A stretch of DNA of 64,000 nt from contig JBGALE010000004.1 of assembly GCA_044223995.1 (NCBI GenBank), forward strand, positions 547,643-611,642, in the 5' to 3' direction. Origin of the DNA: JACMLD01 sp044223995. GTDB lineage: Bacteria; Bacteroidota; Bacteroidia; Chitinophagales; Chitinophagaceae. The position numbers and the translations under genes were made by a program. Position 1 is the stretch's first letter, and every line of letters begins with the position of its first letter. The notes under the pieces are model-generated. The model did not search any database and was not told where the DNA came from. It saw nothing but the letters and a program-made list of their open reading frames with translations. Below, in pieces: positions 52,732 to 62,625 of the stretch.

Positions 52732-53236
52732 TTTTTTCCATAACAATGAATTCAAGTGGTTGTTTGGGTAAACCGAAGGAAGGATCATTGTTGGGGAAAG
52801 GTTTCCGTTCACCGGTGTCTTTATAACCATGCCGTTCGTACCAGGCAATTAATTCATGCCTTACAGAAATAACCGTCATAGTAATAACCGGGCAACCCAG
52901 TTTTTTCGCATGCACTTCTGCGGCCGCCAGTAATTGTTTGCCGATACCTTTTGCCTGCAACTGCGGTGCCACCGTGAGCATGCCCAGGTATAATTTTCCC
53001 TGTTGTAATTGCAGGTACACACATCCTTCTATTACAGCTTCATCGTTGCAATAAACTAACATCGTCGCACCATCGCTCTTCATCATTTTTGTCAATGAGT
53101 CATGGCTGGTACGGATGCCACCGAGTAAATCCGCTTCCGTGGTCCATCCCTGTTTGGAGCCTTCACCGCGGTAGGCGCTGTTTACCAATTGTATCAATGC
53201 AGGTATATCGTTTATTGTTGCTTCTCTTATTTCCAT
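52724..53236 (-). CDS. GNAT family N-acetyltransferase
   Basis: A 170-residue acetyltransferase: EIREATINDIPALIQLVNSAYRG at the start, LYLGMLTVAPQLQAKGIGKQLL (acetyl-CoA loop) near residue 95, WYERHGYKDTGER near 140. The ATG at 53236 is chosen over the longer frame with no conserved sequence. Its last eight bases overlap the end of the converging DUF2851 gene. Confidence 0.9.
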   Translation of the reverse strand: MEIREATINDIPALIQLVNSAYRGEGSKQGWTTEADLLGGIRTSHDSLTKMMKSDGATMLVYCNDEAVIEGCVYLQLQQGKLYLGMLTVAPQLQAKGIGKQLLAAAEVHAKKLGCPVITMTVISVRHELIAWYERHGYKDTGERKPFPNNDPSFGLPKQPLEFIVMEKTI

Positions 53237-53328
53237 AAGCTGTTGAAATGAGGTTTCCAAAGGTATTAATACAAGATTATTAAAAAAGAAAATTTGTATA
53301 TTTAAACAGTTACACCAAAACAATTGCG

Positions 53329-54339
53329 ATGGATTTTCTGAATACCCTATACCAGGAAGTGATTGGTTTTTTTGGAATTGATCACTGGCTGAAAATGTTT
53401 CGTACCAACGATTACAGCAGTCTCCGGACTTTCGATGGTATACTGGCAGCCATTGGCCCGCTGATTCCGTTGCTGCTGATTTTTGAGATTATCTGCGGCG
53501 CTATTTTCAGGCGTTTGAAAATTGGTGAATACAAAGTCCCTTTCTTTATCTATGTGTTTAACCGTTTTGTATCGCGCTATATTTCCATTGCTGCAGTTAC
53601 TTTCTGCATAGCGCTGTTTGAAAAACATGCGTTGTTGCATTCCACTTTTACCTGGTACTGGTTCATATACGGGTATGTTGTTTGGGAGCTGGCACATTTC
53701 GTGTATCATTACCTGGGACATAAAGTACGTTTATTCTGGTGCCTGCATTCAACACACCATGCCCCGGAGAACATGAATTTATCAGTGACCTATGCACATT
53801 TTTTCCTGGAAGCGCCTTATGCTGATGTCATTCGCACCAGCATTTGTATTTTGCTCGGCGTCAATCCCCCGTTATTGTTTTTTATCATGTTCATCGATGG
53901 CACCTGGGGCGCGTTTATCCATGTGGGGGAGAATATCATGAAAGACGGCAGGATGGGTTTTATGCGTCATATCATTCTCACGCCATCGCATCACCGGGTA
54001 CACCATGCACGCAATCCTTTGTATATGGATACCAATTTTTGCAACCTGTTGAATATATGGGACAGGGTATTGGGAACGCACCAGTATGAAGAATCAACTG
54101 TTCCACCTGAATACGGCATTACGAGAAAGATTAACCCGCGCAATTTCCTGGATGTGTATTTTGGAGAGTTTGCACTGCTGGCAAAAGATGTATACCATGC
54201 GCCGGGCATTGGGAATAAAATTTTATACATATTCATGCCACCGGGCTGGAGCCATACAGGCGAACATAAAACTGCGAGGGTAATACGCAACGAATATTTA
54301 AACCGAACGGGGAAAGAGGCGAGTAGTCGGGAGTTGTAA
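53329..54339 (+). CDS. Sterol desaturase / fatty acid hydroxylase family protein
   Basis: A 336-residue di-iron membrane oxygenase. Five hydrophobic segments, then the histidine clusters: HFVYHYLGHK near residue 125, LHSTHHAPEN near 140, and SHHRVHHARN near 222. The N-terminal region is unlike eukaryotic fatty acid hydroxylases; a lipid or carotenoid hydroxylase is likely. No cytochrome b5 domain. A simple GTTGTAAGT repeat follows the stop. Confidence 0.9.
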   Translation: MDFLNTLYQEVIGFFGIDHWLKMFRTNDYSSLRTFDGILAAIGPLIPLLLIFEIICGAIFRRLKIGEYKVPFFIYVFNRFVSRYISIAAVTFCIALFEKHALLHSTFTWYWFIYGYVVWELAHFVYHYLGHKVRLFWCLHSTHHAPENMNLSVTYAHFFLEAPYADVIRTSICILLGVNPPLLFFIMFIDGTWGAFIHVGENIMKDGRMGFMRHIILTPSHHRVHHARNPLYMDTNFCNLLNIWDRVLGTHQYEESTVPPEYGITRKINPRNFLDVYFGEFALLAKDVYHAPGIGNKILYIFMPPGWSHTGEHKTARVIRNEYLNRTGKEASSREL

Positions 54340-54425
54340 GTCCTTAGTCATAAGTAATAAGTTGTAAGTTTTTGGTTACGTGTAAAATAGTTTGTTTCCT
54401 TGACTGGTTTCTTTCGATCTTAGCA

Positions 54426-55265
54426 TCAGTATCCACTGACCAAGAGATTCATGGCAGCTTTTTCCCCGCATTTCTGGTAATGTGCATAGGCTTTTGCACC
54501 ACGGATACGTATTTTTTCTGCTGTTTCATTATCGATATAGCCATCTATGGCATCGTGCAATGTATAGGCTTCCGGACTCATTAAGCCTGTGCTCCATAAA
54601 AGCGGATTTGCACCGGTTGCCTTTAACTGACCGGCAAAATATTTTTTACTGATACAAGCCAGCATAATCGCATCTCTTTTTTTATTATCAGCATTGTAAC
54701 TGGCAGTCGGTAAGCTAAAATCCATTAAACCATCGTGCCCGATATAACAAACAAGTCTTGCATTTCCATTTATTCCCAGTATGTGACCGTCAATATGCAA
54801 TGTGTCTTTGAAAATACCGGCGCAACTTTTAAAGAAGTCCGTTGTACAAAGTTTAATCTCTTTCCCATTATAGGCGTCAGCGATTAGGAAATACAGTTTA
54901 CTCTTATGCCTGAAAACCACGCGTTCAAGTTTTTCTTCATTGATCTTATATCTTTTTACAAGTATCCAATTCTTACTGTTTTTAAAATAGCTTCGCACGC
55001 CGGCGGAACATCCCCAGTATAAATTATTTTCCGGGTCTTGTCCGTTGCCAATCTTTGCAGGAACTGGTACAATACCCTGGTATTTATTATCGCATAGTGC
55101 CACCAGTACATGGATAGTTTTAAAAGTAGAATCATATTGCACAAAGCGAGGAGTCGAATCGCTGGCTGAATGTACAGGTGAAGTACCTGTTTCATTTTTC
55201 AATGGCTTGTTACTGCATCCTGTCACAAATAAAATAATGGCTATAGGCAAATAAGATTTTGGCAT
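54426..55265 (-). CDS. Putative lipoprotein of unknown function
   Basis: A 279-residue protein with a lipobox-type signal sequence (MPKSYLPIAIILFVTGC). The mature part has several cysteines and pieces such as HVLVALCDNKYQGIVPVPA, NNLYWGCSAGVRSYF and CYIGHDGLMDF, with spacing that suggests an alpha/beta fold, but I recognise no family. The C-terminus carries AYAHYQKCGEKAA. The longer frame to 55445 is not supported. Confidence 0.77.
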   Translation of the reverse strand: MPKSYLPIAIILFVTGCSNKPLKNETGTSPVHSASDSTPRFVQYDSTFKTIHVLVALCDNKYQGIVPVPAKIGNGQDPENNLYWGCSAGVRSYFKNSKNWILVKRYKINEEKLERVVFRHKSKLYFLIADAYNGKEIKLCTTDFFKSCAGIFKDTLHIDGHILGINGNARLVCYIGHDGLMDFSLPTASYNADNKKRDAIMLACISKKYFAGQLKATGANPLLWSTGLMSPEAYTLHDAIDGYIDNETAEKIRIRGAKAYAHYQKCGEKAAMNLLVSGY

Positions 55266-55419
55266 GGGAGGGTGATTAACACATCGAATTAAGTAGCGCT
55301 CCACCGTCAAGTTATAGCCTTGTAGCGAAACTATCGCATCAGTTTTTGCTATTAATAAGCTAAAATTTACAATCCCCAAATTCCAAACCCCAAATAAATA
55401 AATAGGTATGATGATTGGA

Positions 55420-55833
55420 TTATAAACTACCCCATTTGTATTCAATCTTCGTTTTTATATCCGGGTGAATACTTTTTTGAACGGGACAAGTATCGCCTGC
55501 GCGTTGCAGGATGGTCCTGTCTTTTTCTTCGAGCTTAAGGGAAGCGGGAAATTCAATCAGCACATCAACTCCTGCCACCCGCCTGGGATCGGAAGCCATG
55601 TATTTTTGTACCTGCAATTTCGCCCCGGACAAATCAATGCCCATATCAGCAGCCTTAATGCCCATGGTTGTGATGATACATGTACCCAACGACACACAGA
55701 GCAAATCCGTAGGGGAAAAACGTTCACCCTTACCCCGGTTATCCGTGGGGGCATCGGTTTCAATTACGGTTCCACTTTGGTTATGCCGGGCATTGCAGCG
55801 CAACTGTCCTTCGTAGATGATGGTAGCGGTCAT
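55420..55833 (-). CDS. OsmC family peroxiredoxin-like protein
   Basis: A 137-residue OsmC/Ohr-fold protein. The two redox cysteines appear in VSLGTCIITTMG and RAGDTCPVQKSIHP, and the N-terminal ETDAPTDNRGKGERFSPTDLL block is typical of the OsmC group. It reduces organic or fatty acid peroxides with a thiol. Divergently arranged from the gene at 55908. Confidence 0.9.
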   Translation of the reverse strand: MTATIIYEGQLRCNARHNQSGTVIETDAPTDNRGKGERFSPTDLLCVSLGTCIITTMGIKAADMGIDLSGAKLQVQKYMASDPRRVAGVDVLIEFPASLKLEEKDRTILQRAGDTCPVQKSIHPDIKTKIEYKWGSL

Positions 55834-55865
55834 GATAAAAAAAGTTAAAACAGCTATTGATGGAT

Positions 55866-55873
55866 TATTTTTG
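55866..55873 (+). promoter_or_regulatory. -7 promoter element
   Basis: TATTTTTG fits TAnnTTTG, 34 bases before the GTG start at 55908. It lies between two divergent genes. Confidence 0.45.
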
Positions 55874-55907
55874 TCTAAATTTACGTTAATAGACTAAACA
55901 TTCAGTT

Positions 55908-56723
55908 GTGAAGAAAATATTTGTAATCGTTATCCTCTCCATAACAACATTAGCCTTATCGGCGCAAGATAATACAAGAAATGATCCCCGCATTCAGCGC
56001 CAGCAGAATAAAAAGAACGAGAAAAAGGAGCGCATTAATGCATTATTAAAATTGGAAGAAGAAGGCGACCCTGCTTTTCGCAAACACAATATTTTTGGTA
56101 TCAAGGCTGCTTCCGACGGGTATGGGATATTATTCGAAAAAGGGAAATACAAAACACCCAAGAGAACACTGTTGTTCCAGTTTGAATTAAACGAAAAGAA
56201 ACATCCCAAGGAAGAAAAGACTGCTTCCAGTCAGAACATATTTGGGCAGGTCAATTCAGTCATATTTGGAAAGGCCAATAATTTTTACCAGTTTAAAATA
56301 GGGATCGGTCAGCAACACCTTATCGGCGGAAAAGCCAATAAAAACGGGGTGGCTGTTTCTTATTTGTATGCAGGCGGCCTCTCGCTGGGAATGCTGAAAC
56401 CTTACTATGTAGACGTGGAAAATGTTAATACCGGGGAGCGTTCGCGGAAAAAGTTTACCGATACTGCCGACGGCAACAGTTATGCTATTATTGGTGCCAG
56501 TGGGTTTACCTATGGCTGGAAAGAGTTAAAGATAAAACCGGGTGCTCATGCCAAGGCAGCCATGCGGTTCGACTATGGCAGGTTTAATGAAATGGTCACC
56601 GCCATCGAAGCCGGGATGAATGTGGAATATTATTTCAACGAAATAGAACAGGTGGTTTTAAACAAACCCAAACATTTCTTCTTCAACGCTTATATCGCCA
56701 TCGAATTCGGGCGGCGAAAGTAG
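55908..56723 (+). CDS. Exported hypothetical protein, possible outer membrane barrel
   Basis: A 271-residue protein that starts with GTG (KKIFVIVILSITTLALSAQ signal peptide). The mature part has a basic, disordered stretch (RIQRQQNKKNEKKERINA) and beta-rich segments with alternating aromatic residues (GVAVSYLYAGGLSLGMLKPYY, FNAYIAIEFGRRK end), suggesting an outer membrane barrel. No family name can be given. The GTG start is chosen because no ATG precedes the signal peptide. Confidence 0.78.
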   Translation: MKKIFVIVILSITTLALSAQDNTRNDPRIQRQQNKKNEKKERINALLKLEEEGDPAFRKHNIFGIKAASDGYGILFEKGKYKTPKRTLLFQFELNEKKHPKEEKTASSQNIFGQVNSVIFGKANNFYQFKIGIGQQHLIGGKANKNGVAVSYLYAGGLSLGMLKPYYVDVENVNTGERSRKKFTDTADGNSYAIIGASGFTYGWKELKIKPGAHAKAAMRFDYGRFNEMVTAIEAGMNVEYYFNEIEQVVLNKPKHFFFNAYIAIEFGRRK

Positions 56724-56879
56724 CCATACAGCATAGTTCCCCCGGTTTCATGGAAATACTGATTTCCTGAACTATTTTTGTGCTTTAATTGTAATTACCG
56801 GGTACGCGAATACATAGCTTGCTGAAAGCAATAGCCAGTTCAACATGACAGCGTTCATGTACCCAACTTAGCCACATAT

Positions 56880-57815
56880 ATGCAGGAATTACCAATTGTT
56901 TCAAACATAACCGAAAGTGAATCGAAGATCAAGAAGCCAGGTTGGCTGCGGGTAAAATTACCTACGGGTGAAAATTACCGGCATGTACGTGGCCTCGTGG
57001 ATACCCATAAGCTGCACACTATTTGTGAAAGCGGCAATTGCCCGAATATGGGCGAATGCTGGGGGGAAGGAACGGCTACATTCATGATTCTGGGCAATAC
57101 CTGTACGAGAAGTTGTGGATTTTGTGCAGTGGCTACGGGAAGACCCGACCCGGTAGACTGGGATGAACCGCAAAGAGTGGCCGAAGCCATTCACCTGATG
57201 AAAGTAAAACACGCAGTGATTACCTCCGTTGACCGCGATGAATTGAAAGATGGTGGTTCCAATATCTGGTTCAATACCATCAAGGCGGTGAAAGCATTAA
57301 ACCCGAATACTACACTGGAAACACTGATACCCGACTTCAAGGGGGAAAAAGAAAACATACAACGGGTAATGGACGCTGCGCCGGAAGTTATATCTCATAA
57401 CATCGAAACAGTAGAACGACTTACCAGGCGTGTGCGCATACAGGCGAAATACTGGCGCAGCATGGAAGTGATACGCACCATCAAACAAGGCGGACTTCGC
57501 ACCAAGAGCGGCATTATGCTGGGCCTGGGTGAAACAAAAGAAGAAGTGATACAAACTTTGCGCAACCTCGCTGACAATGGTTGTGATGTGGTGACGATAG
57601 GTCAGTACCTGCAACCTACCAAACAACATTTGCCGGTAGCGCGTTTTGTACACCCCGATGAATTTGCCGAGCTGCGTGAAATAGGTTATGAGTTGGGATT
57701 GGATTATGTGGAAAGCGGCCCGCTGGTCCGTTCATCTTATCACAGCGAAAGACATGTGATACCGGGTTATGGTAAAACTGCCTGGTTGAAAGAAAAAGAT
57801 TCGATGATCGTGTAA
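56880..57815 (+). CDS. lipA: Lipoyl synthase
   Basis: Radical SAM enzyme that inserts two sulfurs into octanoyl groups. It has the auxiliary cluster cysteines in CESGNCPNMGECW near residue 45 and the radical SAM CxxxCxxC in CTRSCGFCAV near residue 80, then the C-terminal serine ligand in RSSYHSERH. Length 311 residues is normal. lipB is not adjacent. Confidence 0.97.
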   Translation: MQELPIVSNITESESKIKKPGWLRVKLPTGENYRHVRGLVDTHKLHTICESGNCPNMGECWGEGTATFMILGNTCTRSCGFCAVATGRPDPVDWDEPQRVAEAIHLMKVKHAVITSVDRDELKDGGSNIWFNTIKAVKALNPNTTLETLIPDFKGEKENIQRVMDAAPEVISHNIETVERLTRRVRIQAKYWRSMEVIRTIKQGGLRTKSGIMLGLGETKEEVIQTLRNLADNGCDVVTIGQYLQPTKQHLPVARFVHPDEFAELREIGYELGLDYVESGPLVRSSYHSERHVIPGYGKTAWLKEKDSMIV

Positions 57816-57826
57816 CGAAATAGCAG

Positions 57827-57848
57827 AAGGGCATTTAGCCCTTTTTTT
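57827..57848. terminator. Terminator between lipA and the facing SdpI-like gene
   Basis: AAGGGC pairs with GCCCTT around a 5-base loop, then a T run. Its tail lies two bases before the stop of the minus-strand gene. Confidence 0.82.
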
Positions 57849-57849
57849 A

Positions 57850-58242
57850 TTAAATATCTTTTTGTGGTCGTGGCTTCCCGTCTTTATCAAAGTGTTTCGA
57901 TAAATATCTTTCTGTTTTTATGATGAGTGCGACTGCTGTAAACACTAACGAACCCATGGTGACTGAAAGAAACACCCACCAGTATTTTTCAGCAAAAAGG
58001 ATGGTGCAAAAAATTCCTGCAACCAGCATCCATGTCCCGTAGCGAACCATCAATACTGCAGCAAAGCGGTTGGCAGCATCAAATGTTTCTTTTGTTTTTA
58101 ATGATGACAGGGTACGGTAACCATAAAAATAATTGGGCCACACCGGCGGCCATTTCTGCATGACCTTTCCTGCTGTTAAAAAAATCACCCCGCCGGTAAA
58201 TGGCGAGGTGAAAAAGGCTGTTATGATATGGTCAACATTCAT
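57850..58242 (-). CDS. SdpI/YhfL-like membrane protein
   Basis: A 130-residue integral membrane protein with about three or four hydrophobic segments. The motif YFYGYRTLSSLKTKETFDAANRFA resembles the GYRTxxS...W..AN motif of SdpI immunity-like proteins. The ATG at 58242 is chosen. It lies 10 bases after the ROK kinase stop on the same strand, so it belongs to that operon. Confidence 0.78.
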   Translation of the reverse strand: MNVDHIITAFFTSPFTGGVIFLTAGKVMQKWPPVWPNYFYGYRTLSSLKTKETFDAANRFAAVLMVRYGTWMLVAGIFCTILFAEKYWWVFLSVTMGSLVFTAVALIIKTERYLSKHFDKDGKPRPQKDI

Positions 58243-58252
58243 GGACGATTGT

Positions 58253-59227
58253 TTAGTCCCATGCCAGTGCACTGGCGCCGAGTATCGCTGCATCCGATTC
58301 TTTCAAATGGCTGATCAGTAATTTCACTTTGTTCTCAAAAATCTGGATGAGGTTGGCTTCCATGTGTTCGCGCGTTGGTTTCAGTATCAGGTCGCCTGCT
58401 TTGGCCAAACCACCAAATAATATAATGGCTTCCGGGCTTGAGATCATAATGGCATTGGCCAGCGCAATGCCCAGTATTTTTCCGGTGAACGCATACACTT
58501 CTTTTGCAATTTTATCGCCAGCGATAGCCGCTTCATATACTTTTTTAGAATCAAGCTGATCAGCAGGTATTTTGCGCAGCAAACTGTCTTCCTTGCTGTT
58601 CTCCAGCATTTCGAGTGCGGTATAACGTACACCCGTAGCTGAAGCATAGCTTTCCAGCGATCCCTTTTTCCCCGTTCCGGCATGTACGCGCCCATCGGGA
58701 ACGATGATGATATGACCCAGCTCCCCGGCAAACCCGTCATGGCCATATATGAGCTGCCCATTGGCTACAAATCCACTGCCTACGCCAGTGCCGAGCGTGA
58801 TCATGATAAAGTCCTTCATGTCTTTTGCAGCACCATACTTCATTTCACCGATAGCCGCCGCATTGGCGTCGTTGGTAAGTACAACGGGTAACTTAAAGGC
58901 ATCTTCCATCAGTTTTGCCAGTGGTATAACTCCTTTCCAGGGAAGGTTGGGAGCATATTCGATGGTGCCGGTATAAAAATTTCCGTTGGGTGCTCCCACA
59001 CCGATTCCCTTCATCCTTCCGGAGCCCCCGGCTTTTTCAATCATGATTTGCAATTCCCCGCCGAGTTCTTCGATAAAACTATCAACGGTTGCGTGTTTTT
59101 TTGTTGAGATTTCACTGGAGAATAAAACATTTCCGTCCTTGTCCACGATACCGAACTTGGTGCCTGTTCCCCCGATATCAATCCCGATCACCAGTGGTTC
59201 CTGTATTGCAGTTGCTGAAGTAGCCAT
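58253..59227 (-). CDS. ROK family glucokinase-like protein
   Basis: A 324-residue ROK kinase: VIGIDIGGTGTKFGIVD phosphate loop at residues 13-29, ITLGTGVGSGFVANG around 145 and GELGHIIIVPDG near 175, where the catalytic His is found. The usual CxCGxxGCxE zinc motif is changed to AGTGKKGSLE, without cysteines. The MFS gene lies upstream on the same strand (33 bases), so glucose or a similar sugar is the likely substrate. Confidence 0.91.
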   Translation of the reverse strand: MATSATAIQEPLVIGIDIGGTGTKFGIVDKDGNVLFSSEISTKKHATVDSFIEELGGELQIMIEKAGGSGRMKGIGVGAPNGNFYTGTIEYAPNLPWKGVIPLAKLMEDAFKLPVVLTNDANAAAIGEMKYGAAKDMKDFIMITLGTGVGSGFVANGQLIYGHDGFAGELGHIIIVPDGRVHAGTGKKGSLESYASATGVRYTALEMLENSKEDSLLRKIPADQLDSKKVYEAAIAGDKIAKEVYAFTGKILGIALANAIMISSPEAIILFGGLAKAGDLILKPTREHMEANLIQIFENKVKLLISHLKESDAAILGASALAWD

Positions 59228-59260
59228 AGTTATTCGTTGGTTATATGCTAAAAATTAAAA

Positions 59261-60868
59261 TTAATGTCCGCCTCCAATTTGAGAATCGAAATCCAATCCC
59301 TGCACTTTCAGAACACTTCTTAACTTGATGGCAAGGAATGCCAGTAAACCGAAACATACAGCGGCTACCAGATAGGAATTGTGCATGCCGATAGATGGTG
59401 TATCACCGACAGCACCCTGGAACGGTGGTATAATAGCCCCACCAAGAATCATCATAATTAAAAATGCGGAACCCTGGCTGGTATATTTACCCAAACCTGC
59501 TACACCCAGGGAGAATATACAAGGCCACATGATGGAGCAGCACAGGCCACCAGACATCAACGCATATACTGATACAATGCCTTTCGTCATTACACCAAAA
59601 ATCATAGCAAATGCTGCCAGCAATGCAAGTGTCAGCAATGTTTTTACTGGTTTTGCCTGTCCAAAGAAGAACGCAGCGATGGCAATCAGGATAACGCCTG
59701 CATATGGTAACAGATCAGTGATATCGTTACCATACAGGCGATTGACAAAAAGAATAACAGCAAATGCAACGAAGGGAACTACAATTGTTGCAATTGTTTT
59801 TCCTGTTTTGGAAAGATTAAATACACTGATAGCACCAGTCCAACGCCCAATCATTAAGCTTCCCCAGTAGAGTGAAACATATTTTGATATCTGGCTGTCG
59901 AGCAAACCACCTTCCGTAATATATCCCGGTGTTTTCAGCAATGCACCAAAGTTATTGTCGATGGTTACTTCAACACCTACATACAGAAAAATTCCAATCA
60001 TACCGAAAATTAACTGCGGGTATTTCATAGCGCCCCATCCTTCGCTGTTATGTATCGCCCGGCTGTTGGAGTAAAAAAGTATTCCAAGAACAGCGACAAA
60101 GGCAACAATTAACATGGTTATTTTGCTGACGCTGGTGGTTTGACCAATCGTAATTAAAATCCCCAGTATAACAGTCATAATTATTAAGGACATTGCTGCC
60201 TTCATCGATCCTTCAAACTTTTCATCATTTTTACCGGATGGCAGTTTTGAAAACGCGAAAAATATTGCGACAATGGCAAAGACCGCTGCAACGATCATAT
60301 AAAGATTGTTGACATTGGTAACAGTTACTTCCTTGTGTTCACCCCCTACAGAACCGAACAGGAAGAAGCTGACAATAATAGGTCCAAGTGTTGTACCGAG
60401 TGAATTGACACCACCTGCAAGATTGAGCCTGTGGGATCCTGTAGCCGGATCGCCCAGGGCGATGGCAAATGGCTGTGCAGCGGTTTGCTGCAATGAAAAA
60501 CCAAGTGCTACCACAAAGAACGACGCAAGTATAGCAGTAAATGAATTGGCATTTGCAGATGGAATAATGGCTAGCGCACCCACTACTGAAATCAACAGAC
60601 CGTAAATGATACCCTTTTTATAACCAATCCTGTTCAGTATGTCGTATCCAAGTAAACTTGATACAAGATAAAGGATCAGCGAGCCTATAAAATAAGCTCC
60701 GTAAAATGCGGAACCTATTAGTTGCGACTGAAATTGCGTTAAACTAAAATGCGTACGGCAAAAGGGAATAAATATACTGTTGGAAGCAGCAATAAATCCC
60801 CAGAAAAAAAATACCATTACTAGAGTTGCAAGGGCCCCTGTGTTAGTGGGTTGTTTCGTCTGATTCAT
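59261..60868 (-). CDS. MFS sugar transporter (FucP/GluP type)
   Basis: A 535-residue MFS protein, longer than the usual 420-450, with an internal insertion of hydrophobic segments. The FucP-like start FFFWGFIAASNSIFIPFCRTHF and QTAAQPFAIALG and NLAGGVNSLGTTLGP blocks are clear. It is cotranscribed with the ROK kinase, so it imports a sugar that this kinase phosphorylates. The ATG at 60868 is chosen, since the longer frame adds only a basic leader. Confidence 0.9.
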   Translation of the reverse strand: MNQTKQPTNTGALATLVMVFFFWGFIAASNSIFIPFCRTHFSLTQFQSQLIGSAFYGAYFIGSLILYLVSSLLGYDILNRIGYKKGIIYGLLISVVGALAIIPSANANSFTAILASFFVVALGFSLQQTAAQPFAIALGDPATGSHRLNLAGGVNSLGTTLGPIIVSFFLFGSVGGEHKEVTVTNVNNLYMIVAAVFAIVAIFFAFSKLPSGKNDEKFEGSMKAAMSLIIMTVILGILITIGQTTSVSKITMLIVAFVAVLGILFYSNSRAIHNSEGWGAMKYPQLIFGMIGIFLYVGVEVTIDNNFGALLKTPGYITEGGLLDSQISKYVSLYWGSLMIGRWTGAISVFNLSKTGKTIATIVVPFVAFAVILFVNRLYGNDITDLLPYAGVILIAIAAFFFGQAKPVKTLLTLALLAAFAMIFGVMTKGIVSVYALMSGGLCCSIMWPCIFSLGVAGLGKYTSQGSAFLIMMILGGAIIPPFQGAVGDTPSIGMHNSYLVAAVCFGLLAFLAIKLRSVLKVQGLDFDSQIGGGH

Positions 60869-61106
60869 GAGCAATCGCTTTGATTTGAATGATTTTCTAA
60901 AAATAGCAAGTTTTAGCATCCAGTACAAAAGAGAATTCTAAAATTGCGGTAAGTTATTTAAACTATCGCTTAATGGCAATAACAGTGGCAGTTTTCCGGT
61001 AATTATGTTGTACCGGGCAACTATTCATCAAAAAATATTTTAATCACATGCAACAACCAATCGAAAACCTTCCTAAATTGAATGCAACAATTTCAATGTC
61101 ATCAGG

Positions 61107-62528
61107 ATGGAAATACTGCATGTATCGGCTGAATGTTATCCCGTAGCAAAGGCCGGGGGCCTTGGAGATGTGGTGGGTGCGTTACCAAAATACCAACGAT
61201 TGCTGGGCCATGTTGCCAAAGTGGTGATGCCCATGTACCGGACCAAATTCCTTTACGATAATGAATGGGAAGTAGTGCACAAAGGAGGTGCTTCTTTGGG
61301 CAACTGGTGGTTTGAATACACCGTCATTAAAGAAAAGACAAATAAACTTGGTTTTGACCTTTACCTTGTTGACATAAATGGTTTGCTGGACCGGGAGAAA
61401 GTATATGGCTACGACGACGACAGTGAACGGTTTACTTCCTTCCAGATAGCAGTGGTGGACTGGATTTCATCATGGCGGCATCACCCCGATATTGTGCATG
61501 TGCACGACCATCATACGGCACTCATTCCTTTCATGATGCAATCCTGCTACGATTACCAGTCACTGAAAAATATTCCTACCGTTCTCACCATTCACAACGC
61601 ACAATACCAGGGTTGGATGGGATGGGATAAAAGTAATTATATACCACACTGGGATGGCTGGAAATGGGGCAACCTCGACTGGAATGATACTATCAATCCG
61701 CTCGCAAGTGGTATTAAATGTGCCTGGAAAGTTACCACGGTGAGCTGGAGTTACCTCGATGAGCTGAAATTCATGAGCAATGGCCTCGAACCGCTGTTTG
61801 AATTTGAAAAAGGGAAGTGTGCGGGCATATTAAATGGTATCGATACAAAAGTATGGGATCCCGCAACAGATACTTATCTTGAAGAACATTTTTCCCTTGC
61901 TACCCTGGCGGAGGGTAAAAGGGCCAATAAGGATAAACTATGCAGGGCATTTAACCTCGACGTTACCAAACCGCTGATTGTTTTCATTGGAAGGCTGGTG
62001 GGGGAGAAAGCGGCTGATTTATTGCCGCAGGCCATTGGGGATGCATTGTATTATATCGGGCAGCGGATGAATTTTTTGATACTGGGCAGCGGCGAACCGC
62101 AAATAGAAAACCAGTTGTACCACATGACCGGTATGCTGATGGGTTATTTCAATTCGCGTATCGGGTACAATGAGAAACTCAGTCATGAAATGTATGCCGG
62201 TGCAGATTTTCTTTTGATGCCCAGCCGCGTAGAACCCTGCGGCCTTAACCAGATGTATGCCATGCGGTATGGAACAGTACCCATTGTAAGAAGGACTGGC
62301 GGATTGAAAGATACGGTAAAAGATTATGGTGAACCGGGTGGTTATGGCGTTTGCTTTAACAATGATGCCGTGGGCGATATTACGCATGCCATTTACCGCG
62401 CTGTTCATTTGTATGAACAGGAAAAAAGAATGGGTGATATCCGTGAACAGATCATGCAACTGGATTTTAGCTGGGACACCAGTGCGCAACAGTACATCGA
62501 TGTATACGAAGAGCTCTTAAGCAGGTAG
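61107..62528 (+). CDS. glgA: Glycogen synthase
   Basis: Transfers glucose from ADP-glucose to the growing glycogen chain, 473 residues. The N-terminal KAGGLGDVVGALPK motif binds ADP-glucose, and HVHDHHTALIPFMM and FIGRLVGEKAADLL follow, then RVEPCGLNQMYAMRYGTVPIVRRTGGL with the C-terminal nucleotide site. It is 98 bases before glgC. Confidence 0.97.
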   Translation: MEILHVSAECYPVAKAGGLGDVVGALPKYQRLLGHVAKVVMPMYRTKFLYDNEWEVVHKGGASLGNWWFEYTVIKEKTNKLGFDLYLVDINGLLDREKVYGYDDDSERFTSFQIAVVDWISSWRHHPDIVHVHDHHTALIPFMMQSCYDYQSLKNIPTVLTIHNAQYQGWMGWDKSNYIPHWDGWKWGNLDWNDTINPLASGIKCAWKVTTVSWSYLDELKFMSNGLEPLFEFEKGKCAGILNGIDTKVWDPATDTYLEEHFSLATLAEGKRANKDKLCRAFNLDVTKPLIVFIGRLVGEKAADLLPQAIGDALYYIGQRMNFLILGSGEPQIENQLYHMTGMLMGYFNSRIGYNEKLSHEMYAGADFLLMPSRVEPCGLNQMYAMRYGTVPIVRRTGGLKDTVKDYGEPGGYGVCFNNDAVGDITHAIYRAVHLYEQEKRMGDIREQIMQLDFSWDTSAQQYIDVYEELLSR

Positions 62529-62625
62529 GGAAGGGGTATGCAAATGATATGCGACGAAGAAATATTATTAAATTGATTCAATAGATTCTAAATGCTTACT
62601 TCAAAAATTTATTAAACGCTTCCAT

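Noticed and set aside
53347..53721. Minus-strand 124-residue frame inside the fatty acid hydroxylase gene
   Set aside because: Antisense shadow; the plus-strand gene has a complete His-cluster set.
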